From the NCBI GenBank assembly GCA_903863935.1, contig CAIPDV010000093.1:1-56335 (forward strand): a stretch of DNA of 56,335 bases, given 5' to 3'. Source of the DNA: an uncultured Bacteroidota bacterium. Lineage in GTDB: Bacteria > Bacteroidota > Bacteroidia > JABEUT01. The position numbers were made by a program, and so were the translations under genes. Shown in pieces: positions 1 to 7,207 of this stretch (position 1 is the stretch's first letter; the number at the start of each line of letters is the position of its first letter). The notes below the pieces were generated by a model. The model was given only the letters and a program-made list of their open reading frames with translations. It had not been told where the DNA came from and made no database searches.

Positions 1-1
1 A

Positions 2-142
2 AACATCATTCGTGAATGCAAAATATTCCGCATTGTTAAACACATCTACAGAGGTAAACACAAGAATTATGGTCTGGCCTGGAATGTTGTTGCCAGATTA
101 GTAAACTTTAAAAATAAACACTTATTTAGGAAAGATGTCTAA
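2..142 (+). CDS. C-terminal end of a transposase (partial, cut by window edge)
   Basis: An open frame enters from the left edge and ends in TAA at 140-142, giving 46 residues. The stretch RGKHKNYGLAWNVVARLVN resembles the extreme C-terminus of DDE transposases of the IS5/IS1182-like groups as I recall them, where a basic RGKHKNYG-like segment is followed by a hydrophobic helix. The catalytic residues lie outside the window, so family and integrity cannot be judged. It borders the AT-rich RES operon, which fits a mobile or accessory boundary. No terminal inverted repeat was recognised downstream. Confidence 0.5.
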   Translation, partial: NIIRECKIFRIVKHIYRGKHKNYGLAWNVVARLVNFKNKHLFRKDV

Positions 143-193
143 TGACTTGAAAAGCAATGCCACAGATTCACAGATTAATTCCAATTTTTAAAA

Positions 194-240
194 CACTCAC
201 CACTAAGACACTAAGGGCACGATGGTTCACTAAGATGAAA
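194..240. repeat. CACTAAG iterated intergenic repeat
   Basis: Three copies of CACTAAG (201-207, 209-215, 228-234) lie between the transposase tail and the first island gene. I recall similar CACTAAGACACTAAGG-type words as dispersed non-coding repeats in Bacteroidota. A related word is seen near 19057-19081. No function is evident. Confidence 0.4.
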
Positions 241-339
241 GACCAAAGCCTAAGGTTTCATTGCTAGCAATAAAAAAAGACGCCAAATAGTGGGACCGAA
301 TTAGGGGTATTTAATTAATGATTAATTAAAAATAAGTAT

Positions 340-347
340 TATATTTG
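340..347 (+). promoter_or_regulatory. -7 promoter box TATATTTG of the RES operon
   Basis: TATATTTG matches the Bacteroidota sigma-70 -7 consensus TAnnTTTG and lies 19 bases before the ATG at 367. A clear -33 TTG box is not seen. It suggests the three-gene operon has its own promoter. Confidence 0.5.
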
Positions 348-366
348 ACACTACAAAAGTGGTGAC

Positions 367-708
367 ATGATTGATGACGATGCTGTATATTCTTATATAG
401 AAACTCAAAAAGAAGCTATCGATTTTTTTTCGATGCTATTTAATCGGTTTTATAGACTCTCATTTGTTAGTATAATAGTCCTATTTGTAATCCCTATTGA
501 AACATCTGATGCAATTGTTAAGATAGTTGGAGGGTTACTTTCATCCATTATGGTCTATTTATTTAAGCAAATAATTTCAAAAGCTGAGAGTATACCAAAA
601 GTGAGAAATGTTTACTTGTTATTTAATAGGGTTTGCTTGAAAAATGGTTATTATTCCTTCCAAGGGAAGAAAATTGGTGAAAAAATTTTGAAATTGATCG
701 CTTCTTAA
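367..708 (+). CDS. Small two-helix membrane protein, first gene of RES operon
   Basis: 113 residues, not recognised as a named family. Residues 1-30 are polar/amphipathic. Two hydrophobic segments follow (about 32-46, FVSIIVLFVIPI, and 50-68, IVKIVGGLLSSIMVYLF), then a basic tail. This hairpin layout, with a helix before and a charged helix after, is reminiscent of the small membrane domain associated with TRADD-N-type proteins in bacterial conflict systems, but that is only a layout resemblance. It starts the operon: nine bases separate it from the next gene, which overlaps the RES gene. Codon use is AT-rich relative to the core genes to the right. A membrane sensor or anchor role is inference. 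Confidence 0.7.
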   Translation: MIDDDAVYSYIETQKEAIDFFSMLFNRFYRLSFVSIIVLFVIPIETSDAIVKIVGGLLSSIMVYLFKQIISKAESIPKVRNVYLLFNRVCLKNGYYSFQGKKIGEKILKLIAS

Positions 709-716
709 ATGATACC

Positions 717-1556
717 ATGTCAGACCTAGAAGATTTCAAAGCCCCTCAAAATAATCCTGAAAGCGGGGAAGAGAGAACTAATCAGGAGAGTTTAACCAAA
801 GACCTTAATGAAAAAGTTAAGGAAGTAAACGAAATAACCTCCAAGTTCAAGAGGAACTTCTTTTGGAAAATAACTGTTTTCATCCTTTTATTACTTCTAT
901 ACCCGTTAGCTAAACCTTTTATTCAAAAGCAATGGGAAAAGGTGCCGTATATTAGTAAAGTAATAAAATTAAATACCGACACATTAGCATTGAGTCTGGA
1001 AATTAAGGAGCAAAAACAAATGAATAAGAACCTAAATAATGCGATTGATAGTTTAAAAGAAAATGTTTGGAATATAGGTACTTTTAGGGGGCGTGTCTCT
1101 TCAAATGAAGTTAAATTTGGAGGTATAGACGGTTATTGTAAATATTCGATTCAATATAAAAATGTTATAATGACTGCCAAAGTGGATATTTTTGGAGATA
1201 GTATATATAATTCATCTATAACTGCTTTAGCATATGAAAGGATATTTGATTGTCAATCAAATGATACAACTCCTATACCTTTAAATGAGCATCGATATAC
1301 TATGGACACCCTTTCTTCAATTTTTAAAAACGACTCGTTAATTATTTCATATAAGCCAGACATACTTAATAAACCACAATGTAGTTGCATATTTAGAGGC
1401 ATCATAAAAGGAAACTTAATTTCAGGGACTCTAAAAATACGGAGAATAGACTATCCTAAAACTCCAGCATTAACCTATGAGGTACCATGCGAAATTAATT
1501 TGATGAGACTAAGATATGGGTTTAGTTACAGTTCGTCAAATAATGACTTTCCATGA
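717..1556 (+). CDS. Single-pass membrane protein with coiled coil, second gene of RES operon
   Basis: 279 residues. The N-terminal 45 residues are acidic/polar and predicted cytosolic. One transmembrane helix spans about 50-66 (WKITVFILLLLLYPLAK). A likely coiled coil covers about 85-118 (LALSLEIKEQKQMNKNLNNAIDSL region). A soluble C-terminal domain of about 160 residues with alternating polar/hydrophobic strands and cysteines (CKYSIQYKN, CQCSC-like pairs) would lie outside the cytoplasmic membrane. I do not recognise the domain. The stop overlaps the start of the RES gene by four bases (ATGA type), so the two are probably translationally coupled. It could act as a periplasm-facing sensor or scaffold for the RES enzyme; this is inference. 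Confidence 0.75.
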   Translation: MSDLEDFKAPQNNPESGEERTNQESLTKDLNEKVKEVNEITSKFKRNFFWKITVFILLLLLYPLAKPFIQKQWEKVPYISKVIKLNTDTLALSLEIKEQKQMNKNLNNAIDSLKENVWNIGTFRGRVSSNEVKFGGIDGYCKYSIQYKNVIMTAKVDIFGDSIYNSSITALAYERIFDCQSNDTTPIPLNEHRYTMDTLSSIFKNDSLIISYKPDILNKPQCSCIFRGIIKGNLISGTLKIRRIDYPKTPALTYEVPCEINLMRLRYGFSYSSSNNDFP

Positions 1557-2542
1557 TAGATAAACTGATTGACAGGATTATTGTAGAAAAACCCCTTCCA
1601 TTATTTAATAGTCTAACTAGCATCAAAGAAAAGCTTGACTACTATCGTCAATTGAGTAGAGAGGGTCTATCTAATTTATCAGATGAGGATTTTATTAAGG
1701 TACATCAGGACATTACAAATTTTTTTAATTTCCAATTCCTTGCATACGTAGATGCCTATCCAACAAAACTATTTCGTATTTCTTTTAATAAATCAATAAA
1801 TAAGACGAGTGGAAGAGGTGGGGTGTTAAAAAGAGTTTCTGATTTGTTAGGTCCTCCTGCAGAATTTTCTACATTTAATAGATGTAATTTACCAGGTGAA
1901 AGAATTTTTTATTCCGCAGTTGACTTAAATACGGCAGTTATAGAAACAAAACCAACTTACCTAGACGTGATAACTATAAGTGAATGGAAAATAAAAGAAG
2001 GACAACAATTAATGATGTATGGTGTCTTTAATCATCCTGATATAATTGATAAAACAAAACAAGCTAAAGATGCTTATGATGGGTATCTTCTTGAAATGGA
2101 TAAGGCGCATCCAAATAATTATGAATTATTTGATACAATAATTCGATTTGTTACAGAAGAATTCATTAAGCCAGTACCAAAAGATAAGCCTAAAGAATAT
2201 TTATTTAGTGCAATTTTTTCATCTGGAATATTTCGAATTCCAACAAACGGCGTAAGAATGGAAGCAATATGTTATCCTAGTATTCAAAGAAAATATGGAA
2301 AATCTAATATTGCAATTATTAATTCATTAGTACTTCCAAAATTTCAATTAGAAGCTATTACAACCTATGATGTGTTAAATCAAGATTATAACATTGACCC
2401 CACGACGGATGAAGGAATTTTGAAAGTATTTCGAGCATTTGAAAGAATAACAGAATTCGATATTGAAAATGACAAGATAGTATACCCAACACCTGAATTT
2501 CAGATTCAACAGGCGATGGAAAGAATTATGAAGCGATCATAG
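1553..2542 (+). CDS. RES-domain protein (NAD+ phosphorylase / ADP-ribosyltransferase-like fold)
   Basis: 329 residues. Residues 66-260 carry the order of motifs of the RES domain: R75 in LFRISF, a GERIFYSAVDLNTAVIE block with E131, and a late MEAICYPSIQ...KSNIAI block with S243 followed by N252. These are the Arg, Glu and Ser that name the family. RES toxins of RES-Xre modules degrade NAD+ (established for the family). This one differs: it is longer than the usual 150-200 residue toxins, has an N-terminal helical region of about 65 residues, has no Xre antitoxin beside it, and instead overlaps a membrane protein gene. It has no signal peptide, so it is cytosolic. NAD+ depletion on a membrane signal is a reasonable hypothesis; a housekeeping RES enzyme is the alternative. 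Confidence 0.8.
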   Translation: MIDKLIDRIIVEKPLPLFNSLTSIKEKLDYYRQLSREGLSNLSDEDFIKVHQDITNFFNFQFLAYVDAYPTKLFRISFNKSINKTSGRGGVLKRVSDLLGPPAEFSTFNRCNLPGERIFYSAVDLNTAVIETKPTYLDVITISEWKIKEGQQLMMYGVFNHPDIIDKTKQAKDAYDGYLLEMDKAHPNNYELFDTIIRFVTEEFIKPVPKDKPKEYLFSAIFSSGIFRIPTNGVRMEAICYPSIQRKYGKSNIAIINSLVLPKFQLEAITTYDVLNQDYNIDPTTDEGILKVFRAFERITEFDIENDKIVYPTPEFQIQQAMERIMKRS

Positions 2543-2562
2543 AAAAAGTATTGAGCATAGTC

Positions 2563-2673
2563 GCGTGAGGGATTGCAGTGGAAAGCCCGCAGCTTTGCGA
2601 GGATCCCGAAATAAATTCGGGACAGGCTTTGCAGCGTATAGCCCGACCCCTTGCAAAGCTTGGGGGCACGCCC
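2563..2673. repeat. Hairpin-rich dispersed element (GGGATTGCAGTGGAAAGCCC type)
   Basis: The segment begins GAGGGATTGCAGTGGAAAGC, contains the hairpin TCCCGAA-ataaa-TTCGGGA (2613-2631 region) and ends TAGCCCGACCCC...GGGGGCACGCCC, where CCCC and GGGG pair around TTGCAAAGCTT. I recall near-identical wording downstream of many genes in other Bacteroidota, so it is probably a dispersed structured element. It also sits where a terminator for the RES operon would be. Family name unknown to me. Confidence 0.45.
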
Positions 2674-2767
2674 AAAAAAACACTCTCTAATTGCCCATCA
2701 ATCATCGTTTACAAACAGTTGTTCATTATTATGATATAAATCCTACGCCGATTCTTGCAAAAAGTAA

Positions 2768-2775
2768 TAACTTTG
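2768..2775 (+). promoter_or_regulatory. -7 promoter box TAACTTTG of the kor operon
   Basis: TAACTTTG fits TAnnTTTG and lies about 70 bases before the TTG start at 2846. A TTG at 2755-2757 is too close to serve as the -33 box. Confidence 0.45.
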
Positions 2776-2845
2776 GCAACTCAAATTAAAAAACCCATAT
2801 AGCCATTAGCTATAAGCTACTGGTTATTAGCTTAAAATAGAGTAA

Positions 2846-4633
2846 TTGGAACCAACAAACATCAAGGACCCGGAGTACTTCCATAAAGTGGTCGATTGTC
2901 AATATGCCTGCCCGGCGCACACTCCCGTACCCGAATACATCAGGCTGATAGCTCAGGAAAAGTACACTGAAGCTTACATGGTAAACTGGGAATCAAACGT
3001 TTTCCCGGGTATTTTAGGGAGGACTTGCGACCGCCCCTGCGAGCCGGCTTGCCGTCGCGGACGGGTTGAAAAAGAACCGGTTGCCATCTGCCGCCTTAAA
3101 AGGGTTGCTGCTGATAACAAGGATGATGTGAAACACCTCATGCCAAAGATTCCTACTACCAAAAACGGCAAGAAAGTTGCTTTGATAGGAGCTGGGCCTG
3201 CATCATTAACCGTGGCTCGTGACCTTGCACCGCAAGGCTATGAGATTCATATTTTTGATGAGCAAAAAGCGGGTGGCGGCTTTATGCGTAGCCAGATACC
3301 TTCTTTCCGTCTGCCGGAAACCGTGTTGGATGAAGAGGTAAATTATATTTTGGATATGGGCATTTTGTCCACGTTCAATACCCGTATTAACAGCCTTGCT
3401 GAATTACTCGCAAAAGATTACGATGCCATATTTGTAGGTTGCGGCGCACCTCGCGGCAGGGATTTAGACCTGCCCGGAAGACAAGAAGCCAAAGCCAATA
3501 TCCACATTGGAATTGACTGGTTGGCAAGCGTTGCATTTGAACATATTTCTAAAATAGGTAAAAAGGTAATTGTGCTTGGTGGTGGTAACACCGCTATGGA
3601 CTGCTGCCGTACTGCCCGCCGCCTTGGTGGCGACCATGTAAAGGTTTTAGTTCGTTCGCCATTTGCTGAAATGAAAGCATCGCCTTGGGAAAAAGAGGAC
3701 GCTGCACATGAAGATATTCCGATTATAGATAACCACGTTCCAAAGGCATTTATCCTTGAAAATGGCAAGCTGAAAGGCATGACGTTCGACAGAGTAAAAC
3801 CTGTTCGTGATGACAAAGGCAAACGTACCCTTGTATCTACCGGAGAGCCTGAAGTATTTGTGGAAGCTGATGATGTGTTGATTGCTGTAGGACAGGAAAA
3901 CTCCTTCCCATGGATTGAACGCAACATCGGAATTGAATTCGACAAATGGGATATGCCGGTGGTGAATGAAACCACTTTCCAATCGACCAATCCGAAAGTA
4001 TATTTCGGTGGTGATGCGGCTTTCGGACCGAAGAATGTTATTACTGCTGTGGCCCACGGACACTATGCTGCCGTATCAATTGACCTGATGTGTAAAGGAG
4101 AAGACGTTGCTAAACGTCCTTCACCATATACCAATTTAGTTAGCACTAAAATGGGAGTACACGAGTGGAGTTACGATAACCAAGTTGCACCTGATTTGCG
4201 TTATAAAGTTCCGCATGCGGAAAAGAAAATGACCTTGAAGGACCGCAAACATGAAGTGGAATTAGGGTTTGATGTGTCAACAGGATTTAAGGAAGCGGAA
4301 CGTTGTTTGAATTGTGATGTGCAAACTGTTTTCACCGATAACAAATGTATAGAGTGCGATGCCTGTGTGGATATTTGTCCAACATCGTGCATTACATTCA
4401 CGACAAATGAAGATGAAAGTGATTTGCGAAATCATTTGAAAGCACCTGCAACCAATACATCACAGGACCTGTATGTGTCGGGCATTTTGCCGACCAAGCG
4501 TGTGATGGTAAAAGATGAAGATGTATGCCTCCACTGCGGACTGTGTGCAGAACGCTGCCCAACCGCTGCGTGGGATATGCAACAATATATGTATAATACA
4601 GCTAAAGCAAGTAAGGTGTGGGAGATGGTTTAA
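2846..4633 (+). CDS. GltD/NfnB-like FAD/NAD(P) oxidoreductase with C-terminal ferredoxin domain
   Basis: 595 residues; TTG start, because an in-frame TAA (2843-2845) precedes it and the next Met (residue 45) would cut off the N-terminal Fe-S domain. That domain has C18, C22, C61, C65, C69 and C82, as in the glutamate synthase small subunit/DPYD domain II family. Then come an FAD-binding GAGPAS (115-120), an NAD(P)-binding GGGNTAMD (245-252) and two classical [4Fe-4S] ferredoxin clusters (C501/504/507/511 and C561/564/567/571). It leads the operon with korA and korB, so it likely moves electrons between NAD(P)H and the ferredoxin or thiamine oxidoreductase. Electron direction cannot be seen. 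No glutamate synthase large subunit is nearby, so gltD is an unlikely role. Confidence 0.85.
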   Translation: MEPTNIKDPEYFHKVVDCQYACPAHTPVPEYIRLIAQEKYTEAYMVNWESNVFPGILGRTCDRPCEPACRRGRVEKEPVAICRLKRVAADNKDDVKHLMPKIPTTKNGKKVALIGAGPASLTVARDLAPQGYEIHIFDEQKAGGGFMRSQIPSFRLPETVLDEEVNYILDMGILSTFNTRINSLAELLAKDYDAIFVGCGAPRGRDLDLPGRQEAKANIHIGIDWLASVAFEHISKIGKKVIVLGGGNTAMDCCRTARRLGGDHVKVLVRSPFAEMKASPWEKEDAAHEDIPIIDNHVPKAFILENGKLKGMTFDRVKPVRDDKGKRTLVSTGEPEVFVEADDVLIAVGQENSFPWIERNIGIEFDKWDMPVVNETTFQSTNPKVYFGGDAAFGPKNVITAVAHGHYAAVSIDLMCKGEDVAKRPSPYTNLVSTKMGVHEWSYDNQVAPDLRYKVPHAEKKMTLKDRKHEVELGFDVSTGFKEAERCLNCDVQTVFTDNKCIECDACVDICPTSCITFTTNEDESDLRNHLKAPATNTSQDLYVSGILPTKRVMVKDEDVCLHCGLCAERCPTAAWDMQQYMYNTAKASKVWEMV

Positions 4634-4648
4634 AAACCGAAAAGTACT

Positions 4649-4894
4649 ATGAACGAAGTAACTATTAAATATAAAGATTCAAAAACTTTAAAGATTTTAA
4701 AGGATTTGGCAAAATATTTTGATTTTGTTGTTTCAACGCCAAAAGAAGGGAAAAAGAAAACGGAAACAATAAATGGTGTTACCATTATTCCCGGAGATAG
4801 ATCTATTGACATGTCTGAACTTACAAAAATATTTTCGGGCAGAAATCTTGATGCGAAGGAATTACGAAAAAGAGGATGGGAGAGAAAAAGGTAA
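4649..4894 (+). CDS. Probable antitoxin of a VapBC-type pair
   Basis: 81 residues, Lys/Glu-rich, with a C-terminal basic helix (NLDAKELRKRGWERKR). No standard HTH or AbrB motif is obvious, so the antitoxin call rests on context: it overlaps the following PIN-domain toxin gene by 19 bases, the usual antitoxin-first order. The C-terminal helix would be the toxin-wrapping part. It starts 15 bases after the flavoprotein stop, so it is likely co-transcribed with the kor operon. Confidence 0.65.
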   Translation: MNEVTIKYKDSKTLKILKDLAKYFDFVVSTPKEGKKKTETINGVTIIPGDRSIDMSELTKIFSGRNLDAKELRKRGWERKR

Positions 4895-5274
4895 TTTGCG
4901 ATACGGATGGAATGATAGACTATTGGGATTATAGAAAGCCGCGTCATTCTGTTACAAAATCAATACTTGAGAATAAAATTGGAATTGACAATATTGTGCT
5001 TTCAGCTATTACGAAAATGGAATTGATGCAAGGAGCTCTTAATAAAAATGATATGGAAAAGATAAATAAAAAACTTTCCCGTCTCACTACTATTCTTATT
5101 GATAATGAAATTACGTTGAAAGCTTTCGATTTGCTTCAAAAGTATTACCTCAGTCATAGTTTGAGTCTCGCAGATTGTTTTATTGCCTCAACATCTGAAG
5201 TTACCGGATTAGAACTTTTCACGTACAATACTAAGGACTATAAATTTATTCCTCAACTTGTTTTGTTTAAATAA
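4876..5274 (+). CDS. vapC: PIN-domain ribonuclease toxin, VapC family
   Basis: 132 residues, the usual PIN toxin length. The acidic residues expected for the metal site are visible: D9 in ICDTDGMID, E49 in KMELMQG, D100 in SLADCFIAS and D121 in NTKDY. VapC toxins cleave tRNA or rRNA at single sites (family knowledge); the target here is unknown. All catalytic positions are kept, so it is probably active. The pair lies between two genes of the same enzyme operon, with 39 bases to korA, which suggests insertion into an existing operon. Confidence 0.85.
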   Translation: MGEKKVICDTDGMIDYWDYRKPRHSVTKSILENKIGIDNIVLSAITKMELMQGALNKNDMEKINKKLSRLTTILIDNEITLKAFDLLQKYYLSHSLSLADCFIASTSEVTGLELFTYNTKDYKFIPQLVLFK

Positions 5275-5313
5275 TATGTACAAATTTCTAATGATACTAA
5301 AAGCCAATAAAAC

Positions 5314-7140
5314 ATGGTAGGCCTCGATAAAGTAAATGATTTCGTAGTTAAGTTTGCAAACGTAAACGGAACAGGTTCTGCAAGCGCAAACTTGCTTTTT
5401 ACGAAATCGATTTTCCGGATGGGATTATTTGTTAGTCCCAAAAACTTTTTCCCTTCAAACATACAAGGTTTACCGACCTGGTATGAAGTGCGGGTGAATG
5501 ATAAAGGCTACATCGGCCGCCGCGATGGCGTTGACCTGATGGTGGCTGTGAATGCACAAAGCCTTATGGCCGATATTAAAGAAATAAAACCCGGCGGGTA
5601 TTTGCTGTATGATAGCAGCAAAATGTTGTATGCTGAGTATATCCGCGAGGATGTTAATTACATTGGTGTTCCGTTAATGGAAATGTGTAATAAAGAATTT
5701 TCTGATCCACGCCAACGGTTGCTCTTTAAAAATATCATGTATGTGGGAGCTCTTTCAGCCTTGCTGGATATAGAGTTTAGCGTATTAGAAAGTTTGATAT
5801 CAGAGCAATTTGCAGGAAAAGAAAAACTGATTGCACCAAACATTAAAGCATTAAAATTAGGTGCCGATTATATTAAAGCGAACTATAAATACCCTCTGGA
5901 TATTCGTGTGGAAAGGCGCAACCTCACCGACAATATGATATTGATGGAAGGTAATGCAGCTTGCGGACTCGGTGCAGTTTATGCAGGAGCAACATTTGCA
6001 GCATGGTATCCAATCACTCCGTCTACCTCAGTGGTAGAAGGCTTTATGGATTATTGCGATGAATTCCGGAATGCGCCGGATGGCAAAAAGAATTATGCCA
6101 TTGTTCAGGCGGAAGATGAATTAGCCGCTATAGGTATGGCAATAGGAGCCAACTGGAACGGAGCAAGGGCTTTCACTGCAACCAGCGGTCCCGGACTATC
6201 TTTAATGAATGAATTTTTAGGATTGGCATATTACGCCGAAATACCGGTAGTATTGGTGGATGTGCAACGTACTGGCCCATCTACAGGTATGCCGACACGT
6301 GTACAACAATCGGATGTATTAATGGCTGCTTATGCTTCTCATGGCGATACCAAACATGTTTTGTTATTCCCATCTACACCTAAAGAGTGTTTTGAAATGA
6401 CTGCAGATGCTTTTGATTTGGCGGAACAATTACAAACACCTGTATTGGTGATGACCGACCTCGATTTAGGAATGAACGACCACGTTTGCGCTCCATTGGA
6501 ATGGGATGAAAACAGGAAGTTTAAAAGAGGTAAAGTGATGTCGGCAGAAGATCTGGATAAACTTGGAAGCGAAAGATACGGCCGTTATTTAGATGTAGAT
6601 AAAGATGGTATCACCTATCGCACCATTCCTGCAACACACCCAACTAAAGGTGCATTTGTAACACGTGGTACATCGCGCGATGAATATGCTACTTATACCG
6701 AAGAAGGCCCACCTTATGAACGTAATATGGAAAGGCTTATCCGTAAGTTTGAAACAGCTAAGAGCTATGTTCCTGCTCCACAAGTTTACAATAAAGACAA
6801 CCAACATGACCACGGAATAATATTCTACGGAACTTCAACGCAATCATCGGAAGAAGCGATTGATATTCTAAAACAGAAAGGAATTCCGCTAGATGCTCTT
6901 CGCATTAAAGCATTCCCATTCAATAAAACGGTGGAAGATTTCATTAATGCACACGACAAAGTATTTGTGGTGGAGCAAAACCGCGATGCCCAATTGAAAA
7001 GCCTGATGTTAATTGAGTTAGGAATTCATTCTAAAAAGCTTATTCCTATTCTGAATTATGAAGGATTGCCAATTACCGCAGACTTCGTTGTGAAAGGAGT
7101 TGAAAAGAAACTATTAAAGAAAACTAAAAAACAACTATGA
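5314..7140 (+). CDS. korA: 2-oxoacid:acceptor oxidoreductase, fused gamma-alpha subunit
   Basis: 608 residues. Residues about 10-185 form the gamma domain (NGTGSASANLLFTKSIFRMG start). Residues about 210-600 are the alpha subunit, with the pyrimidine-binding GNAACGLGAVYAGATFAAWY and PITPSTSVVEGF motifs, and TSGPGLSLMNEFLGLAYYAE. The fused gamma-alpha order is typical of 2-oxoglutarate:ferredoxin oxidoreductases of the KorAB type. With KorB it would convert 2-oxoglutarate (or another 2-oxoacid) and CoA to the acyl-CoA, reducing ferredoxin. Substrate cannot be fixed from sequence. ATG start at 5314; the stop is followed by a hairpin spacer before korB. Confidence 0.88.
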   Translation: MVGLDKVNDFVVKFANVNGTGSASANLLFTKSIFRMGLFVSPKNFFPSNIQGLPTWYEVRVNDKGYIGRRDGVDLMVAVNAQSLMADIKEIKPGGYLLYDSSKMLYAEYIREDVNYIGVPLMEMCNKEFSDPRQRLLFKNIMYVGALSALLDIEFSVLESLISEQFAGKEKLIAPNIKALKLGADYIKANYKYPLDIRVERRNLTDNMILMEGNAACGLGAVYAGATFAAWYPITPSTSVVEGFMDYCDEFRNAPDGKKNYAIVQAEDELAAIGMAIGANWNGARAFTATSGPGLSLMNEFLGLAYYAEIPVVLVDVQRTGPSTGMPTRVQQSDVLMAAYASHGDTKHVLLFPSTPKECFEMTADAFDLAEQLQTPVLVMTDLDLGMNDHVCAPLEWDENRKFKRGKVMSAEDLDKLGSERYGRYLDVDKDGITYRTIPATHPTKGAFVTRGTSRDEYATYTEEGPPYERNMERLIRKFETAKSYVPAPQVYNKDNQHDHGIIFYGTSTQSSEEAIDILKQKGIPLDALRIKAFPFNKTVEDFINAHDKVFVVEQNRDAQLKSLMLIELGIHSKKLIPILNYEGLPITADFVVKGVEKKLLKKTKKQL

Positions 7141-7142
7141 GC

Positions 7143-7181
7143 TATGAACTATGAACGATTACCAAAGGTTCATAGTTCATA
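7143..7181. repeat. Perfect 14-bp inverted repeat between korA and korB
   Basis: TATGAACTATGAAC (7143-7156) pairs perfectly with GTTCATAGTTCATA (7168-7181) around an 11-base loop, and a further ATTCATAGTTCAT follows. The RNA hairpin would sit between two cistrons that must be made in equal amounts, so it may be an mRNA stabiliser or simply a self-similar intergenic word of the type seen at 34029 and 51603. Confidence 0.65.
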
Positions 7182-7207
7182 ATTCATAGTTCATATTTAA
7201 ATAAACT

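Larger units (their letters stand above)
2543..2845. other. Gene-free spacer with structured repeat and kor promoter
   Basis: This 303-base spacer holds no convincing gene. It contains a hairpin-rich repeat (2563-2673), a TAACTTTG -7 box (2768-2775) and, just before the next gene, the words TTAGCTATAAGCTACTGGTT and TTAGCTTAA, which belong to the class of short, self-similar intergenic words also seen at 7143, 34029 and 51603. Confidence 0.5.

Noticed and set aside
3418-3990. 190-codon open frame on the minus strand inside the flavoprotein gene
   Set aside because: It lies wholly opposite a gene with clear Fe-S, FAD and NAD(P) motifs and its product shows no domain; it is a shadow frame.
2846-4633. 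Assignment as glutamate synthase small subunit gltD
   Set aside because: No large subunit gene is nearby, an extra two-cluster ferredoxin domain is present, and the context is korA-korB.
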